64,000 nucleotides of DNA from Clostridia bacterium. GTDB lineage: Bacteria > Bacillota_A > Clostridia > Oscillospirales > CAG-272. The stretch is taken from positions 1 to 64,000 of the forward strand of contig JAFTSQ010000012.1 in NCBI GenBank assembly GCA_017467205.1, given 5' to 3'. The notes under the pieces were generated by a model that made no database searches, was not told where the DNA came from, and worked only from the letters and a program-made list of their open reading frames with translations. Below, piece by piece: positions 46,130 through 54,783 of the stretch; position 1 is the stretch's first letter, and each line of letters starts with the position of its first letter. The position numbers and the translations under genes are program-made.

Positions 46130-47215
46130 ATGTCAAACCGCTTGTTTCAAACGGTCATAAATCAGATGAAGGACGTCGTCGGCCGCGTTATCGGAGCAAT
46201 AGACGAGAACGGAATCGTAATTGCCTCGAGTGAGCTCGGCAAGATAGGCGAGTCGAAGCAGAGAATAAAGGATGAGCTCGCATTCAGCTCCGGCACGATA
46301 GTATACGACGGGTATACCTACCGCGCAATCAACACCAATAACGGCAGTGATTCAATAGTTTTCGTTGAGGGTGACGATTCCTCGGCGAGCAAAACGGCAC
46401 AGATGCTCGCAATAACGCTCTCGAACATAAAAAATCTTTACGACGAGAAATACGATAAAACTTCATTTATTAAGAATATAATACTTGACAACATACTCCC
46501 GAGTGATATATACATAAAATCCAACGAGCTTCATTTCTCCGGCGAGGAGCGCCGCGTCGTTATGGTCGTTAAGTTCCAGACGCCCGTATCCGGCTCGCCC
46601 TACGAGAAGATGCAGAGCATTTTCGCCGATGCAAGTAAGGATTACGTCATAAATATCAGCGAACAGGACATAGTTATTGTTAAGGAGCTTGAGGAGCATA
46701 CGACCAACGAGGACGTTGAGGCGTTTGCAAACGAGATGTTCCGCACGGTAGCTAAGGAGTATTCGGCGAAGATACTCGTCGGTATCTCCTCGATAGTCGA
46801 CGACCTGAAGGGTCTTGCAAGAGCCTATAAGGAGGCTCGTATCTCGCTTGAGGTCGGCAAGGTGTTTGATATCGAAAAGAACGTTATGTCGTATGAGAAT
46901 CTCGGTATCGGCAGACTTATCTATCAGCTTCCCACCACCCTTTGCGAGATATTCCTCCAGGAAGTTTTCAAGAAGGGCTCGCTCGAGTCGCTTGACAGGG
47001 AAACTCTTATGACCGTTCAGTGCTTCTTTGAGAACAACCTTAACGTTTCGGAAACCTCAAGAAAGCTCTTCGTTCACAGAAACACCCTCGTTTACCGTCT
47101 TGAGAAGATCAGAAAGCTGACGGGTCTTGACCTTCGCGAGTTCGACCACGCTGTAACCTTCAAGGTTGCGCTTATGGTTAAGAAGTATCTTACCAGCAAG
47201 CCCACCAAGTTCTGA
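46130..47215 (+). CDS. PucR/CdaR-type transcriptional regulator
   Basis: 361 residues; GAAAGGGGA precedes the ATG. The N-terminal third resembles the sugar diacid recognition domain of CdaR (LFQTVINQMKDVVGRVIGAIDENGIVIASS). The centre is a GGDEF-like CdaR domain, and the C-terminus is the PucR helix-turn-helix: FFENNLNVSETSRKLFVHRNTLVYRLEKI (about 305-333). The family regulates organic acid, purine or amino acid catabolism. No target gene is adjacent; the gene is alone behind its own promoter. Confidence 0.88.
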   Translation: MSNRLFQTVINQMKDVVGRVIGAIDENGIVIASSELGKIGESKQRIKDELAFSSGTIVYDGYTYRAINTNNGSDSIVFVEGDDSSASKTAQMLAITLSNIKNLYDEKYDKTSFIKNIILDNILPSDIYIKSNELHFSGEERRVVMVVKFQTPVSGSPYEKMQSIFADASKDYVINISEQDIVIVKELEEHTTNEDVEAFANEMFRTVAKEYSAKILVGISSIVDDLKGLARAYKEARISLEVGKVFDIEKNVMSYENLGIGRLIYQLPTTLCEIFLQEVFKKGSLESLDRETLMTVQCFFENNLNVSETSRKLFVHRNTLVYRLEKIRKLTGLDLREFDHAVTFKVALMVKKYLTSKPTKF

Positions 47216-47358
47216 TAGCCTTTAGAGATAGACAATAAACGCTTATTTTGTCGCACGGGTAGCCACCTGTGCGGCAAATCGTTGCTTATAGCACTCCCGC
47301 GCCACGCTCTTTCGAGGTGCGGGCGGCTCTTTCCAAAACAGAAGAAAAGGCATCCCGA

Positions 47359-48684
47359 ATGAAAAATTACTTAAAAAGGAGCCAAGCCTCGCGCTCGCTC
47401 TCCTTATTACTTGCAATCTCACTGATACTCATATCCGTCACATCGCTCTTTTCCTGCGTCAAGCTCCCCTCCGAGTCGCTGACGAGGGAGGAAATCCTTG
47501 CAAATATGGAGGAGCGCGACGGCGGCTTCAGCTCGGTTCACGAATACCTTGACGATTGGGGTATTCGCGGCTTCAGCAGCATGAAAATGTCGGGCGTCGA
47601 GCTTGCGTACAAAAACTATTACTACAAGGACCTTCCCGCACCCAAGGAATTTGCAAAAAGCGTTGCAATGCTTTATCTTGATAATTGCCTTGAGAGCACA
47701 GACCCCGCTGACAGTACCGCTGTGACCGACGCGCTGATAAGCTGCTTCGTTGCCGCTACCGAGGATAGATACGCGGCATATCGTACGGCGAGTGAATACA
47801 GTGATTACGTTACCGATATGAGCGGCTCGTTCGTCGGCATAGGAATTACCGTTCAGTATATAGAAGAAGAGATAGTTATAATCAAAATAATTGACGACTC
47901 GCCCGCCGAGGAGGCAGGCATTCAGGTCGGAGATATAGTCCTCGCGGTTGACGGAGTTTCGGTTCGCGAGGCGGGATACGACGCGTCTATTAACAGCATT
48001 CGCGGCGAGGAGGGAACGGCGGTTACGCTTACCCTTGACCGTGACGGCGAGGCGGTCACCGTCGTTGCGACGAGAAGACCCGTAGTTGAGCCGACGGTTG
48101 AGTACGAGCTCAATGACGGCGTCGGCTACATCCTTATCACCAGCTTCAAGGACAACACGGCAGAGCAGTTTATAGCCGCTGTGGACTATATGGAGAAAAA
48201 CGGTGCGAAGGGGCTCATTTTTGACCTAAGAACTAACACGGGTGGCTACCTTTCGGCAGTTGGCAAGATGGTCGGCTACCTCGTTCCCGAGGGAACGGTC
48301 ATTGCCTCGTTCAGTAACGATTACGCACCCGACCTCGTAGCAGAGGGCTCTCACACGCTCTCGCTCCCCTGCGTTATTCTGACTAACGAGTACACCGCGT
48401 CGGCATCCGAGCTTTTCACCGCGGCACTGCTCGATTACGAAAAGATGGGGCTTATCGAATGCACCACCGTCGGTAAAACCACCTACGGCAAGGGCGTTAT
48501 GCAGTCGACCCTCACCTTTACCGATAAATCCGCGCTTACCCTCACGGTAGCTTACTACAACTCGCCCCTCGGCAAAAACCACGACGGAGTGGGTCTTACC
48601 CCCGACGTTGAAGCGGAATACTCGCCGGAGCACGACGGTCAGCTTGAGGCGGCGTACACCGAGATAGCAAAGCTTATCGGTTAA
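47359..48684 (+). CDS. S41 family C-terminal processing peptidase, lipoprotein
   Basis: 441 residues from the ATG at 47359 (AAAAGG upstream); an upstream in-frame ATG lacks a site. The signal peptide ends in LFSC, a lipobox, so the protein is anchored outside the membrane. A PDZ domain (about 145-230, GIGITVQYIEEEIVI and AGIQVGDIVLAVDG) precedes the tail protease core with TNTGGYLSA, the catalytic Ser in TASASELF (about 347-353) and the catalytic Lys in TTYGKGVMQ (about 375). It resembles CtpA/CtpB enzymes that trim extracytoplasmic substrates, some in sporulation. Two GC-rich hairpins lie in its 5' region (47247-47280 and 47298-47330). Confidence 0.92.
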   Translation: MKNYLKRSQASRSLSLLLAISLILISVTSLFSCVKLPSESLTREEILANMEERDGGFSSVHEYLDDWGIRGFSSMKMSGVELAYKNYYYKDLPAPKEFAKSVAMLYLDNCLESTDPADSTAVTDALISCFVAATEDRYAAYRTASEYSDYVTDMSGSFVGIGITVQYIEEEIVIIKIIDDSPAEEAGIQVGDIVLAVDGVSVREAGYDASINSIRGEEGTAVTLTLDRDGEAVTVVATRRPVVEPTVEYELNDGVGYILITSFKDNTAEQFIAAVDYMEKNGAKGLIFDLRTNTGGYLSAVGKMVGYLVPEGTVIASFSNDYAPDLVAEGSHTLSLPCVILTNEYTASASELFTAALLDYEKMGLIECTTVGKTTYGKGVMQSTLTFTDKSALTLTVAYYNSPLGKNHDGVGLTPDVEAEYSPEHDGQLEAAYTEIAKLIG

Positions 48685-48728
48685 ACACGAATAAAAATTA
48701 ACTAACATATATTAGGAGAATACCGAAA

Positions 48729-49211
48729 ATGGCAGAAAAGACCTATACCAAAGCGGGCTTCAAGGCACTTCAGGAGGAGCTCGATTACCTCGTTAACGTT
48801 CGCGTTGAGGAGAACAAGAAGGAGATATCGACCGCGAGAAGCTTCGGCGACCTTTCCGAGAACAGCGAGTACGACGAGGCAAAGGCGGAGCAGGGTAAGA
48901 TTCACACGAGAATCGAGGAGCTCCGCGAGCTTATCGCCCACGCAAAGATAGTAGACGAAACGCAGATAGACGAAAGCCGCGTCAGCATCGGCTCGGTAGT
49001 TGTTGTTTTTAATACGACGAGAAACAGAGAGTTCACCTACCATATAGTAGGATTTAACGAGGCAGACCCCGTTAACGGCAAGATTTCCGACGCATCGCCC
49101 GTCGGTATGGCTCTTCTCGGAGCAAAAGAGGGCGACGAGGTTGTCGTCGCGGCGGACGGAGTTCGCGAGCAGCGCCTCACTGTAAAGAGTGTTTCGAGAG
49201 CAAAGGAATAA
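48729..49211 (+). CDS. greA: Transcription elongation factor GreA
   Basis: 160 residues; TAGGAG stands ten bases before the ATG. The coiled-coil finger carries DLSENSEYDEAKAEQG (about 37-52) with the acidic tip, and the C-terminal FKBP-like domain follows with PVGMALLGAKEGDEV. It binds the secondary channel of RNA polymerase and stimulates cleavage of stalled transcripts. lysS follows 19 nt downstream, a common gene pair in Firmicutes. Confidence 0.97.
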   Translation: MAEKTYTKAGFKALQEELDYLVNVRVEENKKEISTARSFGDLSENSEYDEAKAEQGKIHTRIEELRELIAHAKIVDETQIDESRVSIGSVVVVFNTTRNREFTYHIVGFNEADPVNGKISDASPVGMALLGAKEGDEVVVAADGVREQRLTVKSVSRAKE

Positions 49212-49230
49212 ACCGAAAGGAAGGCTACTT

Positions 49231-50736
49231 ATGGCAAACGAAAATAACGTACTTAACGACACAAGCGAGCTTAAGGTTCGCAGAGATAAGCTTGCCGCTC
49301 TTCAAGAGGCGGGATGCGACCCCTATGAGATAACCAAGTATGACGTTACGGCAACCAGCATTTCGGCTATTGCATCCTTCACCTCGCGCGAGGCGGAGCT
49401 TGCCGAGGGAGGCGAGGCTATCACCGTTCGCGTTGCGGGCCGTATGGTAAGCCGCAGAATTATGGGTAAGGCGTCCTTCGCTCACCTGCTTGACGGTGAG
49501 GGAAAGATTCAGCTCTACGTTGCGCGCGACGAGATAGGCGAGGAAAGTTACGCCGCATTCAAGAAGTGGGACGTTGGTGACATTATCGGAGTTGAGGGAA
49601 CTCTCTTCCGCACGAGAACCGGTGAGGTTTCGGTACACGCGAAGAGCGCAATTTTGCTCTCCAAGTCGCTCCTTCCTCTTCCCGAGAAGTTCCACGGTCT
49701 TACCAATATTGAGCAGAGATATAGGCAAAGATACGTTGACCTTATCGCTAACCCCGACGTAAAGGACACCTTCGTGAAGCGCTCGAAAATACTCAAGCTC
49801 ATTCGCGACTTCCTTGATTCGAAGGGCTTCCTTGAGGTTGACACTCCGATACTCGTTCCCCTCGAGATAGGCGCAAGCGCGCGCCCCTTTGTTACTCACC
49901 ACAACACGCTTGATATGGATATGTATCTGCGTATTGAAACCGAGCTTTACTTAAAGCGCCTCATCGTTGGCGGTATGCATAAAGTCTACGAGGTTGGCCG
50001 TATCTTCAGAAACGAGGGTATGGACCCCAAGCATAACCCTGAATTCACCACTATCGAGCTCTATCAGGCATTCACCGATTATCTCGGAATGATGGACCTC
50101 GTTGAAGAGCTCTACAAGATGCTCGCAAAGGAAATCTGCGGCTCGACCACTATTACCTATCAGGGCATCGAGATAGATATGAGCAAGTGGGAGCGCCTTA
50201 CGATGATTGAGGCGGTCAAGAAATATTCCGGTGTTGATTACCACACCTGGCAGAGCGATGCCGACGCAAGAGCGGACGCAAAGCGCCTTCACGTCGAAGT
50301 GCCCGAAAACGCGACACGGGGTACGGTTTTGGTTGAATTGTTCGACGCTTTCGTTGAGGACAAGCTCATTCAGCCCACATTCATTTACGACTATCCCGTT
50401 GAAAACAGCCCGCTTGCAAAGCGCAAGCCTAACGACCCCCTCTTCACCGAGAGATTTGAGTATTTCATCAATTGCACCGAGTACGGAAACGCATTCTCCG
50501 AGCTCAACGACCCGATAGACCAGAAGGAAAGATTCGAGCGTCAGGTTGAGGCAAAGCTTCGCGAAGAGCCGGAGTGTCACGCAGAGGTCGATTACGACTA
50601 CGTAACCGCCCTTGAGTACGGTATGCCCCCCACAGGCGGTCTTGGCTTCGGCGTTGACAGGCTTGTTATGCTTCTTACGGATTCTGCGTCGATTAGGGAT
50701 GTTTTATTATTTCCCACGATGAAACCGGAGGCTTAA
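49231..50736 (+). CDS. lysS: Lysyl-tRNA synthetase, class II
   Basis: 501 residues from the ATG at 49231, preceded by GAAAGGAAGG; an upstream in-frame start has no site. An OB-fold anticodon-binding domain (about 60-150) precedes the class II core with the motif 2 block VYEVGRIFRNEGMD, PEFTTIEL and motif 3 GLGFGVDRLVMLLT. The C-terminus ends FPTMKPEA. A second copy of the bases encoding PTMKPE is found 144 nt downstream (50881-50898), suggesting that DNA was inserted at the 3' end of the gene. Confidence 0.97.
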   Translation: MANENNVLNDTSELKVRRDKLAALQEAGCDPYEITKYDVTATSISAIASFTSREAELAEGGEAITVRVAGRMVSRRIMGKASFAHLLDGEGKIQLYVARDEIGEESYAAFKKWDVGDIIGVEGTLFRTRTGEVSVHAKSAILLSKSLLPLPEKFHGLTNIEQRYRQRYVDLIANPDVKDTFVKRSKILKLIRDFLDSKGFLEVDTPILVPLEIGASARPFVTHHNTLDMDMYLRIETELYLKRLIVGGMHKVYEVGRIFRNEGMDPKHNPEFTTIELYQAFTDYLGMMDLVEELYKMLAKEICGSTTITYQGIEIDMSKWERLTMIEAVKKYSGVDYHTWQSDADARADAKRLHVEVPENATRGTVLVELFDAFVEDKLIQPTFIYDYPVENSPLAKRKPNDPLFTERFEYFINCTEYGNAFSELNDPIDQKERFERQVEAKLREEPECHAEVDYDYVTALEYGMPPTGGLGFGVDRLVMLLTDSASIRDVLLFPTMKPEA

Positions 50737-50880
50737 AGCTTTGGTTCACCCACCGACCGAGCCCCTCCACCGTCGCATAGTCGCGCTCTGTCGCCTCGGT
50801 ACACTCGGCTCGGCACGCTCGTTGCTTTGGGCGGTTTCGCTGCGCTAAAAACCGTCGTTTAGAAGGTTTTTAGCTTGCTA
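50737..50880. other. Noncoding insertion-like segment after lysS
   Basis: 144 nt bounded by near-identical sequences: CCCACGATGAAACCGGA at the end of lysS and CCCACTATGAAACCCGA at 50881. The interior is rich in CTCGG/GCTCG dyads and has no credible gene. The bounding duplication looks like the footprint of an insertion, though no clear terminal inverted repeats are visible. Confidence 0.4.
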
Positions 50881-50900
50881 CCCACTATGAAACCCGAATC

Positions 50901-51146
50901 CTCGCAGGCATAAATTCCGCAATACTTTGTTGCCCCTCGCTCGCACACCTCGGAGTATTTGTATACACCGTCGGCGTGCTTACTCGGTAGCGCCTCGTCT
51001 TGCAAAATTTCTGCTGTGCGAGGTCGCAGGCATAAATTCCGCAATACTGCGTTAAAGCATCGACTTGTCGCCCTCGCCGTAGGTAACTACGCCGTCGGGC
51101 TTCGCGCTTGCTTTGCCTTGTTTTGCAAAATTTCTGCTCTGCGAGG
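50901..51146. repeat. Two tandem 123-nt repeat units
   Basis: Units 50901-51023 and 51024-51146 have the same length. Each begins TCGCAGGCATAAATTCCGCA and ends TTGCAAAATTTCTGCTNTGC plus GAGG; the centres differ. The two ends of a unit are imperfect inverted repeats of each other (GCA.AAATT..GCAA), which suggests a small nonautonomous element in tandem. The remaining bases up to 51281 hold only the start region of the next gene. Confidence 0.75.
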
Positions 51147-51281
51147 GATGGCAGAAGCTTTGCAGGTGAAATCCGCACTCGCGATGGCACTCGAAGAGCT
51201 CGCCAAGAGGTTTACCGCAGTCAAAAGAATAAAAAGGATAAAGACGGCGGACAGAAAACCTGTCCGCCGCATTTTTGAATT

Positions 51282-51989
51282 ATGATTGAAAATACTGAAA
51301 AGAAAACAGGATTTCTTCATTGGTTTGACAACTTCTGGTATCACTATAAGTGGCACTCCATCGTTGCAATCTTCCTCGTTTTTACGATAACAGTCTGCTC
51401 TGTGCAGATGTGCACCAAGGACAACCCCGACGCTTATATAATGTATGCCGGCAACACCGTTATCTCGAAAACCAACGGTGAGGGCGGAATCTCCCCCTTC
51501 CAAACGGCGACAGCCTCGCTCAAAAAGCACGCCGAGGATTACAACGGCGACGGCGAGGTCTACGTTGCCTTCAACTCGCTCTACATACTGAACGAGGAAG
51601 AGATAAAGGCTATTGAGGACGAGGGCGACTACGATATCGACCGAACCTACATTCAAAACAACCATAACGAGCTTACGCAGATGCTCTCGTATGGCGACTA
51701 TTTCATTTTTATTCTGTCGACCGACCTTTATCTTGAGTTTTCTGCCGCATCGGAGCTCCCGCTCTTCACGCCGCTTGCAAATTATGCAAGCTCGGATAGC
51801 CTATCCTACGCGGCTGACGACGCGGTGTATCTCAATTCCACCAAGCTTGCAACAGAGCCCGTCTTCTGTGACCTGCCGAGTGATACGGTGGTCTGCTTCC
51901 GCGTTCGTTCGGAGGTAGCACTCTTCAAGGGAAACGACGCGCAGTACCAAAACAGCGAAAAAATCCTTCGCGATATTCTTTCTAAATAA
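51282..51989 (+). CDS. Single-pass membrane protein of unknown function
   Basis: 235 residues. I do not recognise a family. One hydrophobic helix lies at about 24-44 (WHSIVAIFLVFTITVCSVQMC) behind a short cytoplasmic part (KKTGFLHWFDNFWYHYKWHS). The remaining 190 residues are outside and acidic, with a Ser/Tyr/Asp-rich composition and two Cys. Similar short proteins with a FWYHYKW-type cytoplasmic stretch are frequent hypothetical proteins in Clostridia. The ribosome binding site is weak. It is monocistronic with a strong terminator. Confidence 0.65.
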   Translation: MIENTEKKTGFLHWFDNFWYHYKWHSIVAIFLVFTITVCSVQMCTKDNPDAYIMYAGNTVISKTNGEGGISPFQTATASLKKHAEDYNGDGEVYVAFNSLYILNEEEIKAIEDEGDYDIDRTYIQNNHNELTQMLSYGDYFIFILSTDLYLEFSAASELPLFTPLANYASSDSLSYAADDAVYLNSTKLATEPVFCDLPSDTVVCFRVRSEVALFKGNDAQYQNSEKILRDILSK

Positions 51990-52003
51990 GATTTTATTCT
52001 ATA

Positions 52004-52040
52004 AAAAGAGCAAGAACGAGTGCGTTCTTGCTCTTTTTTC
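52004..52040 (+). terminator. Terminator of the membrane protein gene
   Basis: AGAGCAAGAAC and GTTCTTGCTC close a 6-nt loop and are followed by TTTTTT. Confidence 0.92.
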
Positions 52041-52101
52041 ATATTACTACACGAAGCGCGTAGTGAATGCCGTTTTGAGGAATGAAATCGCGTATCCGCA
52101 T

Positions 52102-52287
52102 TTACGCCTTATCCGTCCCCTTGTGTTCGACCTCAACAAGCTCGTATTTCGGGTTTCTCAACACCAATCCGCTCGTTGTTGCTATAATTTCCACGTTTTC
52201 CGTCAAGCCGTAACGCTCTCGAAGCTCTTTTGGGATAACGATTCGCCCAAGCTTGTCAATTTCCTTTATTATTCCAATGAATTTCAT
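52102..52287 (-). CDS. AbrB/SpoVT-type DNA-binding protein (pair 2)
   Basis: 61 residues from the ATG at 52287; GAGGGA is four bases upstream, while the in-frame ATG at 52311 lacks a site. The swapped-hairpin domain contains KEIDKLGRIVIPKELRERYG, nearly identical to the protein at 30474-30659, and a short acidic/basic tail. It is divergent from an XRE gene, as in pair 1. The conserved core and divergent tails indicate duplication followed by separation. No toxin or prophage gene is nearby. Confidence 0.88.
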   Translation of the reverse strand: MKFIGIIKEIDKLGRIVIPKELRERYGLTENVEIIATTSGLVLRNPKYELVEVEHKGTDKA

Positions 52288-52311
52288 AAAATCCCTCAAA
52301 AATATCTGCAT

Positions 52312-52377
52312 TTGTCTTATGACAGGACAAGAATTCGACGGAGATAGTATATCATAATTTATGTCCTATGTCAAGAC
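52312..52377. promoter_or_regulatory. Operator region of AbrB/XRE pair 2
   Basis: Two related dyads lie between the divergent genes: TGTCTTATGACAGGACA (52313-52329) and TGTCCTATGTCAAGACA (52362-52378 region), each TGTC-N9-GACA. The second overlaps the -35 box of the AbrB promoter. Their spacing and half-sites differ from the TGACATT dyad of pair 1. Confidence 0.55.
52346..52374 (-). promoter_or_regulatory. Promoter of the AbrB-like gene (pair 2)
   Basis: Minus-strand TTGACA (52374-52369), a 17-nt spacer and TATACT (52351-52346), between the two dyads. Confidence 0.75.
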
Positions 52378-52395
52378 AAAAATGGGAGTGATTTT

Positions 52396-52635
52396 ATGGC
52401 ACGAATAATTGACGGTGCAAAAAAGAATCTTATCGGTTCTAATTTGAAAAGGCTGCGCACGAAGATGAACATGAGCCAAGAGGCTTTGTCTGCAAAGCTT
52501 GAGCTTCAAGGTGTTTACGTATGCCGAGGCTCTGTTTCCCGAATAGAAGACTATTCCAGAACTGTTACCGATATTGAGCTTTGCGCAATAGCGGAGGCGC
52601 TCGGCGTTGACGTCGGGTTACTGATTGAAAAGTAA
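52396..52635 (+). CDS. Small XRE-type helix-turn-helix regulator (pair 2)
   Basis: 79 residues from an ATG preceded by GGGAGTGATTTT. The Cro/C1 helix-turn-helix is formed by LKRLRTKMNMSQEALSAKL and GSVSRIEDYSRTVTDIEL, with the tail ALGVDVGLLIEK. It has the same length as the regulator at 30097-30336, and the TDIEL block is shared, so the two are paralogues. It probably represses its own gene and the divergent AbrB gene. Confidence 0.85.
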   Translation: MARIIDGAKKNLIGSNLKRLRTKMNMSQEALSAKLELQGVYVCRGSVSRIEDYSRTVTDIELCAIAEALGVDVGLLIEK

Positions 52636-52668
52636 CTTTCGGCACAACATACTTATGATATTCATATA

Positions 52669-52709
52669 AAAAAGGCAACTCGGCTTCAAAAGCCGAGTTG
52701 CCTTTTTTT
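52669..52709. terminator. Bidirectional terminator between XRE pair 2 and apbE
   Basis: GGCAACTCGGCT and AGCCGAGTTGCC with a short loop, A run before and T run after, so it terminates both convergent genes. Confidence 0.92.
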
Positions 52710-52744
52710 GCGTTTTTATAAGATATGGTGCTATCCGTGTTAAA

Positions 52745-53761
52745 TTATTGGTTGCTGTCAAGCAACTTTCCGTCTTTAGTAATCCAATAAGCCTCGCCGC
52801 CCACCAGGCGTATCAGGGCGAGCCCTTCCTCATAGCTCATAGAGAAGAGTGCTGTTGAGAGAGCGTCGGCAAGACCGCTGTCGTCGACGACTACGGTGAC
52901 CGAGAGGTGATGCTCTGCGGGGTAGAGGGTGTCCTTATCGATTATATGACCGTAATTTTTGCCGTCGACGGTGTAGTAGCGCTGATACGCGCCCGAGGTG
53001 ACTACCGAGATATCCTTTTTCGTGAGCTTGAAGGAATAGCCGTCGCCCACGGGATTTTCAACGCCGACGACCCAGCCGTTGCCGGACGGCTTTTCGCCTA
53101 TCATACGGACGTTGCCGCCCGCGTTTATAACGAAGCTCTCCACGCCGCTCTCCTCGAGCATCTCTGCTATGCGCTCGACCGCATAGCCCTTTGCCACAGC
53201 GCCCACGTCAAGCGACATCTCGCCGTCGCGAAGCTCGACTGTGAGATTCTCTTCGTTAAGGACGAGGTCGTCGATATTACAGTGCTCCTGTCGCTCGGCG
53301 AGCAGCTGCTCGCTCGGCAGGGCGGCAGAGCCGCCCTCAAGCGCCTCGGTGCGACGGTCGTGCCAAAGCGAGAGCACAGCTCCCATTGCAATATTGACCT
53401 CGCCGCCTGTTATGCGGTAGGCAGATGCGCCGAAGCTCAAAAGGTCAAAGAGCTCGCGGCTTACCTCGACGGGCCTCTCGCCCGCCATCTTATTGACGGT
53501 CGCAATATTGACAATGCCGTCGTATTCGTTATAGATATCAAAGAGCTTGTGGTATTTATCAAGCTCACCCTCAACGCGAGCGCAAAGCGCAGAAAATTCG
53601 GCGTCGGTTTTGCCGGAATAGTCCGCAAGGGATATGACCGTGTCAAAATAAACATAATAAGTTTTGGATTTTGGCTCGGGGTCAACCCTCGCGCATCCGA
53701 ATGCCGCGACGAGTGTAGCAAAGCATAAAATCAGCGCGAGAATAATTTTTGTAATTTTCAT
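52745..53761 (-). CDS. apbE: FAD:protein FMN transferase, lipoprotein
   Basis: 338 residues from the ATG at 53761 (AGGAATAGGAAA upstream). The signal peptide ends in AAFGC, Cys23, so the mature enzyme is a lipoprotein on the outer face. ApbE attaches FMN from FAD to Thr or Ser of target flavoproteins such as Rnf and Nqr subunits or extracytoplasmic flavoproteins, using Mg. The family motifs are SLDVGAVAKGYAVER (about 193-207), NAGGNVRMIG and the C-terminal TSGAYQRYYTVDG with HIIDKDT. No target flavoprotein gene is in the window. The upstream hypothetical gene is separated by a terminator. Confidence 0.92.
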   Translation of the reverse strand: MKITKIILALILCFATLVAAFGCARVDPEPKSKTYYVYFDTVISLADYSGKTDAEFSALCARVEGELDKYHKLFDIYNEYDGIVNIATVNKMAGERPVEVSRELFDLLSFGASAYRITGGEVNIAMGAVLSLWHDRRTEALEGGSAALPSEQLLAERQEHCNIDDLVLNEENLTVELRDGEMSLDVGAVAKGYAVERIAEMLEESGVESFVINAGGNVRMIGEKPSGNGWVVGVENPVGDGYSFKLTKKDISVVTSGAYQRYYTVDGKNYGHIIDKDTLYPAEHHLSVTVVVDDSGLADALSTALFSMSYEEGLALIRLVGGEAYWITKDGKLLDSNQ

Positions 53762-53784
53762 TTTCCTATTCCTGTTATTTCTAT

Positions 53785-53814
53785 TCAAAAGGCTGTCTTT
53801 TGAAAGACAGCCGA
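53785..53814 (-). terminator. Terminator upstream of apbE
   Basis: Minus-strand GGCTGTCTTT and AAAGACAGCC with a 2-nt loop, followed by TTTTG. It closes the small membrane protein gene that precedes apbE. Confidence 0.8.
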
Positions 53815-53843
53815 GGTTTTATGGTGGCGAAGCTCATTTTTTG

Positions 53844-54269
53844 CTACTTCAGCAGCATCAGGACGAGCACGAGTATCAGGATAAGAGCGCCGAGTGCGCC
53901 CGCGAATATGAGAATGAAGCGGCGAAGCCGACGCATACGCAGATATCTGCGCGCACGGCGAAGATAGACCGAGATGGGATCTTTTCTCTTTTTGACGTAT
54001 CGTATGAACTTCTTCATCCAGAGGATGTCGCGCTTATCAATCTCGTCGCTCTTTCTGACCGTTGCAGGCTCGCTGAAAAAGCGGTACTTGATGTTTCTGT
54101 ACGACACGAGCTTGGGGAGCACCTCATCTCTGTCGGGAGCAAAGCGCGCGTTATTCAATCGGTTGATATACTCGGTGACTCCGCTTGACGGAACGCCGAA
54201 TTTCTCGCACAAGAGCCTGTCCAGCTCCACGTAGAGATTAAGGAACTTTTCGTTTCTTCTCTTACCCAA
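53844..54269 (-). CDS. Small basic protein with a C-terminal membrane helix, unknown function
   Basis: 141 residues from a TTG at 54269, nine bases after AAAGGAG; another TTG three codons upstream touches that site and is less likely. The first 75 residues look like a small folded domain (KFLNLYVELDRLLCEKFGV), then a strongly basic segment (YLRRARRYLRMRRLRRF) leads into one membrane helix of about 22 residues at the C-terminus. A tail-anchored protein facing the cytosol is the natural reading. I do not recognise a family. Confidence 0.6.
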   Translation of the reverse strand: MGKRRNEKFLNLYVELDRLLCEKFGVPSSGVTEYINRLNNARFAPDRDEVLPKLVSYRNIKYRFFSEPATVRKSDEIDKRDILWMKKFIRYVKKRKDPISVYLRRARRYLRMRRLRRFILIFAGALGALILILVLVLMLLK

Positions 54270-54485
54270 CGCACTCAACTCCTTTCCAAAGCCTTTTTAA
54301 TATTTTACTACATTCTGCCCCACATTTCAATAGCAAAGCGGACATTTTTTGAAATTTAAGGAAAATTTAACTTTTTAAGCCTTCAAAGCCACAGTAAAAA
54401 TCAAGCGCCGCGCGAAAAAGAGCAAAAATTAAATATTATTAAAGTTTCGCTTTGCTACTTTATTTTTTCTTTTTTTAAGTGTAAT

Positions 54486-54783
54486 ATTATAATGCCAAAG
54501 TTGCAACTTTTATTCTTTGGCATACTCAAATAAAATGATGAGATTAGCGTGAAATAACCTTTACAAAAACCAACTTTAGTTATTCACGCCAGGAATTTTC
54601 GCGATTTGGAACCTTAATCCAAACCGTCGCGTTAGCGTACCGAAAATTCAATTATACTTTGCGCAGTCGCCATGGGCGACAGAACCGAAGGATAGCGTGA
54701 AATAACATTCATCAAATCTGAATTTGTGTGTTCACGCCCGTGATTTATGTGCGGTCGCCATAGGCGACAGAATGGGGATTAAA
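54486..54783 (+). promoter_or_regulatory. Structured repeat-containing leader of the glycosyltransferase gene
   Basis: The region 54270-54783 has no gene. It begins AT-rich with a TATAAT-like box (near 54488), then a perfect ATGCCAAAG/CTTTGGCAT hairpin (54494-54525). Two similar modules follow: GCGTGAAATAAC with GTTATTCACGC (54547-54589) and GCGTGAA with TTCACGC (54695-54737), each with a GTCGCC/GGCGAC hairpin downstream (54666-54680 and 54754-54768). Inside the first, GAATTTTCG and CGAAAATTC also pair. The last hairpin runs into AGAATGGGGATT, which includes the ribosome binding site. Confidence 0.5.

Noticed and set aside
50901..51146. CRISPR array
   Set aside because: Only two long direct repeat units with end-to-end contact and no spacers; no cas genes nearby.
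50885..51190. 101-codon frame on the minus strand after lysS
   Set aside because: It lies entirely within the tandem 123-nt repeats and carries the repeated segment YCGIYACD twice only because the DNA is repeated. No ribosome binding site.
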